Assembly: GCF_031157375.1 (NCBI RefSeq) | Contig: NZ_JAVIFV010000004.1 | Coordinates: 496,001 to 560,000 of the forward strand | DNA from: Sphingosinicella sp. LHD-64 | GTDB taxonomy: Bacteria; Pseudomonadota; Alphaproteobacteria; Sphingomonadales; Sphingomonadaceae | Reading direction: 5' to 3' | DNA: 64,000 bases | Shown: piece after piece, positions 46,428 through 56,647 of the stretch | Position numbering within the stretch: the stretch's first letter is position 1 | Layout: every line of letters starts with the position of its first letter | The notes under the pieces: generated by a model | Told to the model about the DNA's origin: nothing | The model's database searches: none | Seen by the model: only the letters and a program-made list of their open reading frames with translations | Translations under genes and position numbers: made by a program

Positions 46428-47327
46428 TCAGCCAGGCCCTTTCAGCCGGAGCGCGGTGCGGTCGAACTTGTCCTCGCGCCGTTTGCCGAACAGCAGGCCG
46501 CGCTCCATCTTCGCGCGGGCGGCGTCGTAATAGGCGATCAGGAAATCGCGGTCGGCGCCGAGCATCGTCGTCTCGATCTTGTGCCGGATCGTCGCGGCGA
46601 CGGTGGCGATCGTCTCGGCATTGTCGTCGCGTAGTACCTGTTCCAGCGTCTGCAGCTCGTAGATGCCGTAGACGTCGAGCTGCGCGTCGGTGAAGCTGAA
46701 GCTCTCCTGCGGCCGCTCGGCCTGCAGCCGGTCGACGCTCAGCTTGCGCTTCGGCACATTCACCACCCAGGTCCCCGCGAGCAGGTCGCCGACCCGCAGC
46801 CGATCCTGGTTGAACAGCGGGAAGAAGATGAAGATCGCCGTCCAGGCGAGCCCGGCCAGCGCGACGAGGCCGCTGCCGCTGCCTTCCGCCGCATTGTAGC
46901 CGAGGAAGGAGAGGGGGAGGTAGAATTCGATCTCCCGCATGAGGTTGCGCGCCACGACGCGGTCGGCGATGAGCCGCTCGCCGCTGCGCGCGATGACGCG
47001 CAGGCCGACCGCGCGCTTGCCCCAGGTCGCGGCGCGCGGCCCCATTTCCATCACGATGAAGTAGAAGTTCCGCAGCAGGAAGAAGCCCAGCAGCCAGATC
47101 ACCGCGGCAATCTCGAATCCCTGCGCGCCGATGCTCGAGATGAAGGTGAGGACGAGCAGCGAGAAGCCGACCAGGATCAGCACCATCACGATGAGATCGA
47201 TCAGGAAGGCACCGGCGCGCTGGCCGAACTCGCCGAGGCTGAGGCTGAGGTCGACCCCCTCCGGCGTCACCAGGGTGCGGCGGCGTCCGGTGAGGGCGCG
47301 GCGGTTGACGGCGGCGAACTCAGCCAT
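46428..47327 (-). CDS. RDD-family membrane protein
   Basis: 299 aa inner-membrane protein. The RDD domain occupies residues 30-170: FGQRAGAFLIDLIVMVLILVGFSLL (the Arg of RDD), DLIV with the Asp, and helices near 75-95 and 150-170. PRAATWGKRAVGLRV is a family hallmark. The C-terminal 110 residues are soluble and charged. It overlaps the SpoIIM-like gene by 8 nt and is the last gene of the MoxR-DUF58 operon. Possible ion-exchange or transport role, unproven. Confidence 0.9.
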   Translation of the reverse strand: MAEFAAVNRRALTGRRRTLVTPEGVDLSLSLGEFGQRAGAFLIDLIVMVLILVGFSLLVLTFISSIGAQGFEIAAVIWLLGFFLLRNFYFIVMEMGPRAATWGKRAVGLRVIARSGERLIADRVVARNLMREIEFYLPLSFLGYNAAEGSGSGLVALAGLAWTAIFIFFPLFNQDRLRVGDLLAGTWVVNVPKRKLSVDRLQAERPQESFSFTDAQLDVYGIYELQTLEQVLRDDNAETIATVAATIRHKIETTMLGADRDFLIAYYDAARAKMERGLLFGKRREDKFDRTALRLKGPG

Positions 47328-48333
47328 TGGCCGGCCCCCGCGGCACGTAGAAATAGCCGAGCCAGACGAGCAGCATGGCGCCGCCGACCGCGTAGCGGGT
47401 CATGTCGTCGGTGACGAGCTGGCGGCCGAAGCCTTCGAGCAGGCCGGCGACGAGCAGCATGACGACGACCCCCCCCATCACCACCGCGGCCGAGCGGCCG
47501 GAGTCCGCGGCGGCGGCGAGGCGGGTCTTCTCGCCCGGGAAGACCACGCTCCAGCCGATCCGGAATCCGGCCGCGCCGGCGAGCACGATCGCGAACAGCT
47601 CGGTCGAGCCGTGGATGATCAGCCAGCCGCCCATCTCGAACCCGAGATCGCGCGAGGCGAAGAGCGCGAGGATCGCGCCCAGCATCGTGCCGTTGTGGAC
47701 GATCAGCATCGCCGTCGGCACGCCGAAGGCGAAGCCGAGCGCGAAGCACATGATCGAGACCTGGCTGTTGTGGGTGAAGAGGTAGGTCGCGAAGACGCTC
47801 AGGCCGCTCGTGCCCTCGTCATGATAGAGCGTCTCGCGCAGCGCCGCGGCCGAGGCGCCGAAATCGCGGCCGCCCGCCAGCCCGGACGGCACGAAGCCGT
47901 CGTACCAGCTCGGATCGGAGGAAACGAGCATGTAGCCGGCGAGCGCGCCGATCAGCATGAGCAGGCCGGAGATCAAAGTCTCCTTCCAGAGCCCCCGAAC
48001 GGCCGCCGGCCAGTCGCGCGCGAAGAAGGCGCCGATCCGCGCGGCCGCGGTGGTACGTACGCCGTAGACGAAGAAATAGGCGCGGGCGCACAGGCCCTCG
48101 AGATAGTTGACGAGCTCGAGGTCGAGCGAGGTCTCGCGCGCCACCGAAAGGGCCGAGAGCGCGCCGCGATAGAGGATCGGGAGCGCGAGCAGGTCCTCGT
48201 CCGGAAGCTTGCGGAGCGATCCTTTCTCGGCGCGCGTCAATATGTCCTCCAGCCGGCGCCAGTCGGCCTCCCGCGCGGCCCGGAAGCGGCGGGTGTCGGC
48301 GGGGAGGAGGGCGATGTCGGGCGCGGTGCTCAC
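47320..48333 (-). CDS. stage II sporulation protein M-like membrane protein
   Basis: 337 aa SpoIIM-superfamily protein in a non-sporulating lineage. A cytosolic N-terminal region (1-110, including WRRLEDILTRAEKGSLRKLPDEDL) precedes about six transmembrane helices (112-335). HNSQVSIMCFALGFAFGVPTAMLIVHNGTMLGAI and GWLIIHGSTELFAIVLAGAAGF are the conserved core with its His-Gly-x-x-Glu. It overlaps both neighbours by 4-8 nt. Such genes regularly travel with MoxR, DUF58, DUF4129, DUF4350 and RDD genes, as here. Confidence 0.9.
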   Translation of the reverse strand: MSTAPDIALLPADTRRFRAAREADWRRLEDILTRAEKGSLRKLPDEDLLALPILYRGALSALSVARETSLDLELVNYLEGLCARAYFFVYGVRTTAAARIGAFFARDWPAAVRGLWKETLISGLLMLIGALAGYMLVSSDPSWYDGFVPSGLAGGRDFGASAAALRETLYHDEGTSGLSVFATYLFTHNSQVSIMCFALGFAFGVPTAMLIVHNGTMLGAILALFASRDLGFEMGGWLIIHGSTELFAIVLAGAAGFRIGWSVVFPGEKTRLAAAADSGRSAAVVMGGVVVMLLVAGLLEGFGRQLVTDDMTRYAVGGAMLLVWLGYFYVPRGPANG

Positions 48334-49643
48334 AGCAGCGCCCTCCGCTTGAGATCGAGATAGGCGTTGACCAGCGCCGGCCCCGCCTGGTCGCCGGTCG
48401 CCTCGACGAGATGGACGCCGAGATGGCGAAGCCTGGTGAGGACCAGCCGCCGCTCCCGCAGCAGCAGCGAGGCGGTGACGGCGCGGCTGATGTCGTCGGG
48501 CTCGGCCGGCTCGGCGGCGGTGAAGCCTTCCAACTCCTCGTCGCGCAGCACGACGAACAGGACGAGGTGGCGCTTCAGCAGCGTGCCGACGGATTCCAGC
48601 ATCAGCTCCGCGCTGATCGAGTCGGCGAACTCCGTGAAGATGACGATCAGCGAACGGCGAGCGAGACTCTCGGCGAGAGTCGCGATGCCGAGCGTGTAAT
48701 TGGTCTCATGGTCCGAATAGTCGATCCCGGCCGCCACCCGCTGAAGCATCGCGAAGGCGCGCGGGCCCGAGATCGGCTTGCTCGACGCACGCGGGCGGGA
48801 ATCGAAGGCGAACAGGCCGACGCGGTCGCCGTCCTTCAATGCGATATAGGCGGTGAGCAGGGCCGCCGAGACCGCACGGTCGATCCGCGGCATGCCGCCG
48901 TGCGGCTCGCACATCGCCCGGCCGGTATCGAGCGCCATCACGATGTTGTTGTTGCGCTCGGTGCGATATTCCTTGGCGACGAGATGGGTGTGGCGGGCCG
49001 ACGTCTTCCAGTCGATCGCCCGCCGGTCCATGCCCTGGCGGTAGTCGGCCAGCGCCTCGAACTCGGCGCCTTCGCCGACCTGCATCTGGGCGATCATGCC
49101 ATGGAGCGCATCGCGGTTGATGAGCCTGGGCGCCTGCTCGCGGACCGGGCGGATGTCGGGGCTGATCAGCACCGGCTGGTCGAGCGCGAGCTGGCGTTGC
49201 CTCCAGACCAGCCCGAGCGGACCCCGCCAGCGCGCCCAGACGGCGTCGAGCGTCGCCGTGCCCCGCCGCTCGGCCTTGAGCACGACCGCCGCCGTCCCGC
49301 CCGTCTTCGCCATCTCCGCCCCGGCGCGCCAGCCGAGCGGCGCCGAGACCGGGCCCGAGGCGCCGAGCGCGACCTCGACGGCGCCGGGTGCGGCTGCCTT
49401 GAAATGCGCGCGGACGAGAACCGCGAAACTCTCGCCGACGCCGACCGCGCCCGGACCCTCGCAGGCGACCTCGACGCTCCGCGCGCCGGCGCCGACGAAG
49501 ACATCGACCGCGGCGGCCGCGGCCAGCGCGACCAGCAGGGCGAGCCCCGCCGTCCAGAAGGCGGGAAAGAAGATGCCGATCAGCAGCGCCACCGGCGCCA
49601 CCGCGGCGGCGAGCAGCACGGCCAGGCGGGTCGGGTAGATCAT
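48330..49643 (-). CDS. DUF58-domain protein
   Basis: 437 aa. Two N-terminal transmembrane helices (about 7-50) precede a large domain with the DUF58 signature FEALADYRQGMDRRAIDWKTSARHTHLVAKEYR near residue 200. A von Willebrand A-like fold follows (NIVMALDTGRAM near 245, then GDRVGLFAFD near 280) that binds a metal through a MIDAS-like site. It is expected to work with the adjacent MoxR ATPase as a chaperone pair. ATG 49643 overlaps the DUF559 stop (ATGA), and GGGGAGGA from the neighbouring repeat serves as ribosome site, with only 4 nt spacing. Confidence 0.92.
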   Translation of the reverse strand: MIYPTRLAVLLAAAVAPVALLIGIFFPAFWTAGLALLVALAAAAAVDVFVGAGARSVEVACEGPGAVGVGESFAVLVRAHFKAAAPGAVEVALGASGPVSAPLGWRAGAEMAKTGGTAAVVLKAERRGTATLDAVWARWRGPLGLVWRQRQLALDQPVLISPDIRPVREQAPRLINRDALHGMIAQMQVGEGAEFEALADYRQGMDRRAIDWKTSARHTHLVAKEYRTERNNNIVMALDTGRAMCEPHGGMPRIDRAVSAALLTAYIALKDGDRVGLFAFDSRPRASSKPISGPRAFAMLQRVAAGIDYSDHETNYTLGIATLAESLARRSLIVIFTEFADSISAELMLESVGTLLKRHLVLFVVLRDEELEGFTAAEPAEPDDISRAVTASLLLRERRLVLTRLRHLGVHLVEATGDQAGPALVNAYLDLKRRALL

Positions 49644-50044
49644 AGTTCCTCCCCGGAACGGGGAGGGGGACCGCGACGCGCAGCGTCGTGGTGGAGGGGC
49701 CGGCACTGAGTCAGAATATGAGTGACCACCGCACCGATATCCTTCAGCACCTCGCGAGCCGGAATGCGCAGGGTGCGGAAACCCTGGTTCGCCAGCCATT
49801 CGTCGCGCGTGTGGTCGCGGACCGGCCGGCCCCCGCGATCATGTACTTCGCCATCGATCTCGATCGCCAGCTTCGCCTCCAGGCAGGCGAAGTCGAGTAC
49901 GAAAGGCCCTGCGGGATGCTGTTTTCGAAAGCGAAAGCCGGTCTGTCGTTTTCTCAACTCGCGCCAGAGCAGACCCTCGGGGAGGGTGAGATTTCTGCGC
50001 AGCTTGCGCGCCTTTCCAACGGCTGAGGCGGTTCCTCTCAGCAT
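49640..50044 (-). CDS. DUF559 (Vsr-like) endonuclease-domain protein inserted in MoxR operon
   Basis: 134 aa if ATG 50044 is used; in-frame ATGs at 50065 and 50074 and longer starts fall in repeat DNA. Motifs are VGKARKLRRNLTLPEGLLWRELRKR, FVLDFACLEAKLAIEIDGEVHD (PD-(D/E)XK-type acidic positions), RDEWLANQGFRTLRIPAREVL. The last 16 or so residues (HDAARRGPPPRSGEEL) are encoded by repeat 49648-49700. GGAGGGG (50054-50060), also repeat-derived, lies 9 nt upstream of the start. The gene sits between moxR and DUF58, where most relatives of this operon have nothing. Confidence 0.85.
   Translation of the reverse strand: MLRGTASAVGKARKLRRNLTLPEGLLWRELRKRQTGFRFRKQHPAGPFVLDFACLEAKLAIEIDGEVHDRGGRPVRDHTRDEWLANQGFRTLRIPAREVLKDIGAVVTHILTQCRPLHHDAARRGPPPRSGEEL
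49648..49700. repeat. palindromic repeat (CCTCCCCGG family), left copy
   Basis: 53 nt: a CCTCCCCGGAACGGGGAGG hairpin, GGGACC, a small stem GCGACGCGCAGCGTCGT and GGTGGAGGGGC. It matches the right copy (50053-50099) in inverted orientation. It encodes the DUF559 tail and overlaps the DUF58 ribosome-binding site. Confidence 0.92.
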
Positions 50045-50052
50045 TCGTGCCA

Positions 50053-50099
50053 GCCCCTCCACCATGCTTCGCATGGTCCCCCTCCCCGTACCGGGGAGG
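50053..50099. repeat. palindromic repeat (CCTCCCCGG family), right copy
   Basis: 47 nt: GCCCCTCCACC, the small stem ATGCTTCGCAT, GGTCCC and the CCTCCCCGTACCGGGGAGG hairpin. It is the inverted counterpart of 49648-49700, so the DUF559 gene lies between terminal inverted repeats. Its GGAGGGG on the minus strand is the probable DUF559 ribosome-binding site. Confidence 0.92.
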
Positions 50100-50117
50100 A
50101 ATTGGCGCGTTCCCGTC

Positions 50118-51070
<953 letters not shown>

Positions 51071-51095
<25 letters not shown>

Positions 51096-52267
51096 TGATA
51101 GAGGGCGCGCGCCGCCTGCATCAGGCTGGGGCGGTCGCGGGCGAGAGCGAGGCGGCCGGCGAGCGCGCTGAACGGCTCATGGCCACGGTTCATCCGGTCG
51201 AGATAGGCATCAAGCGCCTCGTCCTGCAGCCAGGCGGGCGCATTGGCGGCGCGGGCGGTTTCCTGCCGCAGCACGTCGGCATAGGCACCGCCGAGATTGG
51301 CTTCGCGCCCCGCGAGCCGGATGAGGCCCGCGCTGTTCTCGACCAGCGCCGCCTTGCCGAGCGGGATCGCCCGCTCCTCGGTCCGCGCGGGGCCGAAGCG
51401 AAAGGCGCCGTGGAGGCCGGCGAGCAGGGCGGCGATGACCAGCGCCAGCGTCATGGCGAGGAAGGGCGGTTCGAAGGCGAGGCGCAGCAGGTTGGGCGAA
51501 TTGTCGGCGCCGAGGCCATTCGTCGTGACGTCGAAATCGACGCCCGTCGCGCCGGTGGCGTTGAGCGCGTCGATCAGCGTCACCGCGGCGCGCGCGCGGG
51601 CCGGGTCGGCGAGGCCCTGATTGTTGAGCAGATCGGGATCGGCGACGATGTAGTGCGGCTGATTGCCGATCCGCGCGACCAGCGCATCACCGCTTGAGAG
51701 GCGCACCAGCGGCGCCAACATCGTCCCTGAGACGACCTGGGCCGAGTCCGGCATCGACAGACTCAGCCCTTCGAGAAAGTCCCGGCCATAGGCGGTGCGC
51801 GTCGCCGGGTTCCGCCAGGGCGCGACCCGCAGGTCCTTGCCCAGCGCGGCGATCGCCGGAACCGGCACGCCGGTGCCGATGCGGCGTACCCAGCCGCGAT
51901 GCCCGGGATCGGGCACGGTCACCCATTTCGGCAGGATGAGCAGCGTCGCGCGGCCCTGCCGGCGCTCCAGCAGCTGGGTGAGCTGTGCGGCGTTGGTGGC
52001 CGGCTCGATCGACACCACCAGCAGATTCTCCGAATAGACGTCGGAGGCGTCGCGGATGATCCGCGTCTCGCGGAAGGCGCCGACGAGCGTCACCAGCCCC
52101 TTGAACCCGGTCGCCGAGACCGACAGGACATGTGCTCTCCCGTCGCGCGGGGTACCGAGATTGCTCCCGTAGGCCAGCAGCAGGAGCAAAGCGGCAAAGC
52201 CTGCAATCCCTGCCGCGATCAGGCCGAAGACCAGCTTCGGATTGAACGGATTGGCCGCCTTGCTCAT
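51071..52267 (-). CDS. DUF4350-domain protein
   Basis: 398 aa. One transmembrane helix (about 13-36), then a DUF4350 domain in the periplasm ([55 protein letters not shown]) with a GATase-like fold. A second helix lies near 265-285, and the cytosolic C-terminal tail includes [12 protein letters not shown] 52267 overlaps the DUF4129 stop (ATGA); a GTG 9 nt upstream is an alternative. It is a standard member of the MoxR-DUF58 operon; biochemical role unknown. Confidence 0.88.
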
Positions 52268-52935
52268 CCGCGCCACCCGTCGGCGAAGGCGAAGTCCTCA
52301 TAGGCCGCGCGGCAGTCACGCCAGTCGTCGGCGCCGAGCGGGCGGCGCGCGAACAGGCTGCGCTCGACCATCGCCGCGATCCGCGCGAAGGCGCCGCGCG
52401 GCCGGTCCGGAATCGCCGGCAGCGCGGCGATGTCGCGGCTGGTGAGGGCGGGGCGGACGAGCTCCGGGCGGCGCTGGTCGATATCCTCGATGCTGCGGAA
52501 GAGCAGCAGGTGCGCGGCCTCCGAATAGAGACCGCGGGCGGCGAGCGCGTCCGCCTCGCTCAGCAATTGCCGCGCCGGCGCCTCCTCCGGCCGCCAGCTC
52601 TCGTCCGGCGCTTCGGCCGGCGGCTTGCGCCAGGGCCATTCCGAGCCCGAGAAACGCAGGTAGAGCGCGTAGAGGATGTAGAGCACGAACGCCGCGACCG
52701 CGGCCCAGAACAGGATTTCGACCACCGGCCAGATGGTCCGGATGAAATTGCCCATCGATCCCGACCACTCGGGCATGTCCGGCGGATCAGGCGGGGTGAA
52801 CGGCTCCATCCGGAACTGGATGGATTCATCGGCCAGCAGGCGACGGTGCGCCTCGGCGAAGGCTGCGGGGTCGGGCGCGGGAAGGTCCGCCGCCATGTCG
52901 GGCTTGCCCGGTCCGATCGGCGGCTTGACTGTCAT
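52264..52935 (-). CDS. DUF4129-domain protein
   Basis: 223 aa, first gene of the MoxR-DUF58 operon. A Pro-rich N-terminus precedes one transmembrane helix (about 69-91), and a C-terminal DUF4129 domain follows (ARQLLSEADALAARGLYSEAAHLLLFRSIEDIDQR, then LTSRDIAALPAIP). The membrane arrangement matches homologues in transglutaminase and MoxR clusters. The gap upstream to the flavoprotein stop is 65 nt and contains no clear terminator. Confidence 0.87.
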   Translation of the reverse strand: MTVKPPIGPGKPDMAADLPAPDPAAFAEAHRRLLADESIQFRMEPFTPPDPPDMPEWSGSMGNFIRTIWPVVEILFWAAVAAFVLYILYALYLRFSGSEWPWRKPPAEAPDESWRPEEAPARQLLSEADALAARGLYSEAAHLLLFRSIEDIDQRRPELVRPALTSRDIAALPAIPDRPRGAFARIAAMVERSLFARRPLGADDWRDCRAAYEDFAFADGWRG

Positions 52936-53000
52936 GCCTGCGTGATTCCCCCTTTCGTCCCCGTATCCTAGGCGGGGGCCGTCCGGGCCTGCAAGCCGGA

Positions 53001-54377
53001 TCAGGCCGGTCTGAGGTCGCCGATCAGGGTAGGGATGAGCTCGGAGACGGTCGGGTGGATCGGCACCGCCCAGCGCAGCGCATCGATCGTCTGGTCGGCA
53101 TTCATCATGTCGAGGATGCCGTGGATCGCCTCGTCGCCGCCGGCGCCGAGGATCGCCGCGCCGAGGATGCGGCGGGTTTCCGCGTCGGCGACCATGGTCA
53201 TCAGGCCCTTGGTCTCGCCCTTCTCTATGGCGCGGCCGACGCGGGTCATCGGCCGCGAGGAGACGAGCAGCGGCCGTCCGGACTTGCGCGCCTCGGTTTC
53301 GGTCATGCCGACCCGGCCGAGCGGCGGATCGGTGTAGAGCGCATAGCCGGGGAGGCGCTGGTGGAGGCCGCGATCCTGGCCGTCGAGCAGGTTGGCCGCT
53401 ACGATCTCGTAATCGTTGTACGAGGTGTGGGTGAAGGCGCCGCGGCCGTTGCAGTCGCCGATCGCCCAGATGCCGGGCACACTGGTCTCCAGCCTGTCAT
53501 TGACCGTAATGTAGCCGCGCGCGTCGGCGGTGATGCCGGCGGCCTCCAGACCGAGATCGTCCGTGTTCGGCCGGCGCCCGACGGCGAGCAGGATGTGGCT
53601 TCCGACCGCGACCGGTGGCCCTTCCCGGCAGTCGACGCCGATCGCCGGACCGTCCGGATGGGCGATGAGGCTGATGCATTCGGCCTTGAGGCGGATGTTG
53701 ATGCCCTCGTCCTCGAGGATCTGGCGGATCGTGTCGGAGATGACCGGGTCCTCGCGGCCGATCAGCCGGTCGGCCTTCTCGACAATCGTGACCTCGGTGC
53801 CGAAGCGGCGGAAGATCTGGCCGAACTCCAGCCCGACATAGGAGCCGCCGACGACGATCAGGTGGCGGGGCAGCTCCTCGAGCGCGAGAATCGAGCTGTT
53901 GTCGAGGTGCGGCACCTCGCCGACGCCGGGGAAGTCCGGGACGTTCGCGCGGCCGCCGACATTGATGAAGATGCGTGGTGCGGTGATCAGGTCGCCGCCG
54001 ACACGGACAGCATTCGGTCCTTCGAAGCGGGCATGTTCGTGATAGAGGGTGAGCCGCTCCATCCCGGCGAGCCATTTCTCGTTGTTGGTGCGCGCGTTCA
54101 GAGTCACCTGATGCGCGCGGGCGTGGACCTTGGCGTAATCGATGCCGACCTCCGGCACGATCACGCCGTAATCGGCGGCCCGCCGGGCCAGGTGGGCGGC
54201 ATAGGCGCTGGCGACCAGCGCCTTGGTCGGCATGCAGCCGGTGTTGACGCAGGTGCCGCCAATCAGGTGGCGCTCGGCCAGCGCGACCGTCATGCCGGCA
54301 TCGTTGAGGCGTCCGGCGAGCGACGGCCCGGCCTGGCCGGCGCCGATGACGATCGCGTCGAAGGCGCGCGCGCTCAC
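53001..54377 (-). CDS. FAD-dependent pyridine nucleotide-disulfide oxidoreductase (mercuric/dihydrolipoyl reductase-like)
   Basis: 458 aa flavoprotein. The FAD motif IVIGAGQAGPSLAGRL is at residues 9-24, the redox-active disulfide GGTCVNTGC has C43 and C48, and the NAD(P) motif VVGGSYVGLEFGQIFRRFG lies near 175. AIGDCNGRGAFTHTS is near 308 and the dimer-interface HPTVSELIPTL is at the end. It lacks the HMA domain and C-terminal Cys pair of MerA, so mercury reduction is unlikely. The true disulfide or quinone substrate is unknown. GTG 54377 overlaps the DUF4126 stop (GTGA). Confidence 0.88.
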   Translation of the reverse strand: MSARAFDAIVIGAGQAGPSLAGRLNDAGMTVALAERHLIGGTCVNTGCMPTKALVASAYAAHLARRAADYGVIVPEVGIDYAKVHARAHQVTLNARTNNEKWLAGMERLTLYHEHARFEGPNAVRVGGDLITAPRIFINVGGRANVPDFPGVGEVPHLDNSSILALEELPRHLIVVGGSYVGLEFGQIFRRFGTEVTIVEKADRLIGREDPVISDTIRQILEDEGINIRLKAECISLIAHPDGPAIGVDCREGPPVAVGSHILLAVGRRPNTDDLGLEAAGITADARGYITVNDRLETSVPGIWAIGDCNGRGAFTHTSYNDYEIVAANLLDGQDRGLHQRLPGYALYTDPPLGRVGMTETEARKSGRPLLVSSRPMTRVGRAIEKGETKGLMTMVADAETRRILGAAILGAGGDEAIHGILDMMNADQTIDALRWAVPIHPTVSELIPTLIGDLRPA

Positions 54378-54832
54378 AGCGCGCAAACGATCAGCGCCGC
54401 GCCGCCGACCGCGATCACGTCCTCGACCAGCGCAGCCGGCAGGTCGCGGCCGAAGCGCGCGGCGAGAGCGGACCGGAGCGCGGCGCCGCCATAGGTGCCG
54501 ATCACGGCTCCGACGATGCCGGCGATCAGGCCGGGGATCAGCAGCCCAGCCGTTGCGCCGATCGTGGCGCCCGAGAGCCCGCCGGTCAGCAGCCGCGCGC
54601 CGAACTGGATCGGCACCTTGCGGCTGGGCGTTCGGGCGAGCTGATCGGTGACCAGTTCACCGACGGCCAGAAGCGCGAAGAGGATGGCCGCCCAGCATGA
54701 CGCCATGAATGCCAATGGCGTTCCGGCGAGCGAGAAAAGGCCAAGCCACGCGCCGATGCTGACGGCTGCGGGCGCCGTCATCGCGCGGAGCCCGGCAACC
54801 ACGCCGATCAGGGTGGCAAGCAGGTAGATCAT
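54374..54832 (-). CDS. DUF4126-family membrane protein
   Basis: 152 aa, Gly/Ala-rich, four or five transmembrane segments. DUF4126 features are GVVAGLRAMTAPAAVSIGAWLGL at the start, VGELVTDQLARTPSRKVP near 60, and GARLLTGGLSGATIGATAGLLIPGLIAGIVGAVIGTYGG. Function unknown. It is co-translated with the flavoprotein; the pair may be functionally linked. Confidence 0.88.
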   Translation of the reverse strand: MIYLLATLIGVVAGLRAMTAPAAVSIGAWLGLFSLAGTPLAFMASCWAAILFALLAVGELVTDQLARTPSRKVPIQFGARLLTGGLSGATIGATAGLLIPGLIAGIVGAVIGTYGGAALRSALAARFGRDLPAALVEDVIAVGGAALIVCAL

Positions 54833-54929
54833 CGCCTGTTCCTTTCAAGACTCATGAGCCACCCACCAGGCGTCTTGGTGCAACGCTCCTGCCGGGCCGT
54901 CAATTCATGGCGAGAACGAAACGAGCGGC

Positions 54930-56600
54930 CTACCGGCCGAGATTGGGATCCGTAACCGGATCGGCCATCTCGCGCGGTCCCGGTTCCCGCGTGTGCGGCA
55001 GCGAGCCGGTCTGGCGTTCGACCATGCGGCGGATTTTCAGCGGTTCCGGTCCCTGGTGGAGCGCGCGCAGCCGCTGGGTGATCTCGGCATCGGCCTGGGT
55101 GATGCGGTTGTTGTGGCGGATATAGTCGACCCAGGTCGGCGTCTGGAACCGCTCGATCCAGATCTCCGGATCGGCGAGGTCACGCATCAGCGACCAGTGC
55201 CGCGCGCCGTCGCGAATCCGCACCCGCCGCCGCTCGGCCATAGCGGACAGGAAGGCGGGGATGTCGCTCGCCCGGATGCGATAGTCGACCGTCACCACGA
55301 TCGGGCCGCTGCGCGATTCGATCGGCACCGCGGTATCGGGCGGCACCCATTCGCGCAGGGGATCGAGGTTGACGTCGGCGGCCGCCGGCAGCGAGCGCCA
55401 GAATCCGAGCAGCGCGCTCGCCGCCAGCACGGCCGCCGCGCCGAACAGCGCGATCCGGATCGAGCCCGCCTCCGCCGTGCGGCCCCAGGCCCAGCTGCCG
55501 ATCGCCATGCCGCCGAACGCGCTCATCTGATAGAGCGAGAGGGCGCGAGCGACGACCCAGCGCGGCGAGTGGAGCTGGACCGTCACGTTGAAGGTCGACA
55601 GGCCGAGCACCCAGGAGAGGCCGGCCAGGGCCAGCAGGGCCATAGTTGCCGGCAGGAGCGTGCTGATCGCGGCCAGCGCCGCGGCCAGCGCGAATCCGGC
55701 GCAGGCGATCCGTACGATTGCCTCGGAATTGAACCGACGCCGCAACCGCGCGCTCGCCAGCGCGCCGCCGACCGCGCCTGCCCCGAACGCGCCGAGCAGA
55801 AGGCCGTAGGTCAGCGGGCCGCCGGCGATCACGTCGCGCGCGATCAGCGGCATCAGCGCCGGCACCGCGCTCGCGCCGATGCCGAACAGCAACGCACGGC
55901 TCAGCACCACGCGGATCGCCGGCGACATGGCGGCGTAGCGCAACCCCGCGCCGATCGCGACGCCGAGCCGCTCGGGCGGCAACTTGCGCGGCGGCAGGTC
56001 CGGCCGCCAGCGCGCGAGCACCGCGACCAGCCCCACATAGCTGAGCGCATTGATCGCGAACGCCGCCGCCGCCCCGGCCGCGGCGACGATCGCGCCGCCG
56101 AGCGCGGGACCGAGGCTCCGAGCGATGTTGAAGCCGGCGCTGTTCAGCGCGACCGCGCCGGGCAGGTCGCCGCGCGGCACCATCTCGCCGACCGAGGCCT
56201 GCCAGGCCGGCCCGTTGAATGCGGTGCCGCAGCCGATCAGGAAGGTGAAGGCGAGCAGCAGCCAGGGGGTGATCAGCCCGAACCAGGCGCAGGCGGAGAG
56301 CGCGGCCGAGACGACCAGCATGAAGACCTGCGCGCCGAGCATCATCCGCCGCCGGTCGAAATTGTCGGCCAGTGCTCCGGCGACGAGCGACAGCAGCATG
56401 ATCGGCAAGGTGACCGAGGTCTGGACGAGCGCCACCATCTCGGCCGAGGTCGCGATCGACGCCATCATCCACGAGGCGCCGACCGACTGGATCATGCCCC
56501 CGAAATTGGAGGCCATGCTGGCGATCCACACCGCGCGGAACACGGGATGCCGGAGCGGTGCGAAGCCGGAGCCGGAAGACGTTGCGGGAGACGCGGGCAC
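54930..56600 (-). CDS. MFS transporter with C-terminal soluble domain
   Basis: About 556 aa permease of the MFS_3/EntS-like group. Twelve transmembrane segments cover roughly residues 20-410 (FRAVWIASMASNFGGMIQSVGASWMM, LADNFDRRRMMLGAQVFML with the loop 2-3 motif). A soluble domain of about 110 residues (VTVDYRIRASDIPAFLSAMAERRRVRIRDGARHWSLMRDL) resembles an antibiotic-biosynthesis-monooxygenase/dimeric ferredoxin-like fold and is common in this subgroup. It probably exports small molecules. The start is uncertain: GTG 56600 has GGGAAGG upstream; a TTG at 56636 is the longest option. Confidence 0.87.
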   Translation of the reverse strand: MPASPATSSGSGFAPLRHPVFRAVWIASMASNFGGMIQSVGASWMMASIATSAEMVALVQTSVTLPIMLLSLVAGALADNFDRRRMMLGAQVFMLVVSAALSACAWFGLITPWLLLAFTFLIGCGTAFNGPAWQASVGEMVPRGDLPGAVALNSAGFNIARSLGPALGGAIVAAAGAAAAFAINALSYVGLVAVLARWRPDLPPRKLPPERLGVAIGAGLRYAAMSPAIRVVLSRALLFGIGASAVPALMPLIARDVIAGGPLTYGLLLGAFGAGAVGGALASARLRRRFNSEAIVRIACAGFALAAALAAISTLLPATMALLALAGLSWVLGLSTFNVTVQLHSPRWVVARALSLYQMSAFGGMAIGSWAWGRTAEAGSIRIALFGAAAVLAASALLGFWRSLPAAADVNLDPLREWVPPDTAVPIESRSGPIVVTVDYRIRASDIPAFLSAMAERRRVRIRDGARHWSLMRDLADPEIWIERFQTPTWVDYIRHNNRITQADAEITQRLRALHQGPEPLKIRRMVERQTGSLPHTREPGPREMADPVTDPNLGR

Positions 56601-56647
56601 GAGGCGCACCCTTCCCGAACGGGCGCGCGCGGGCAAGTCCCGGTGGC

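Noticed and set aside
47320-48333. Sporulation gene implying an endospore former
   Set aside because: SpoIIM-superfamily proteins are standard partners in MoxR-DUF58 operons of non-sporulating bacteria.
53001-54377. Mercuric reductase (mer operon)
   Set aside because: There is no heavy-metal-associated domain, no C-terminal Cys pair, and no merR, merT or merP nearby.
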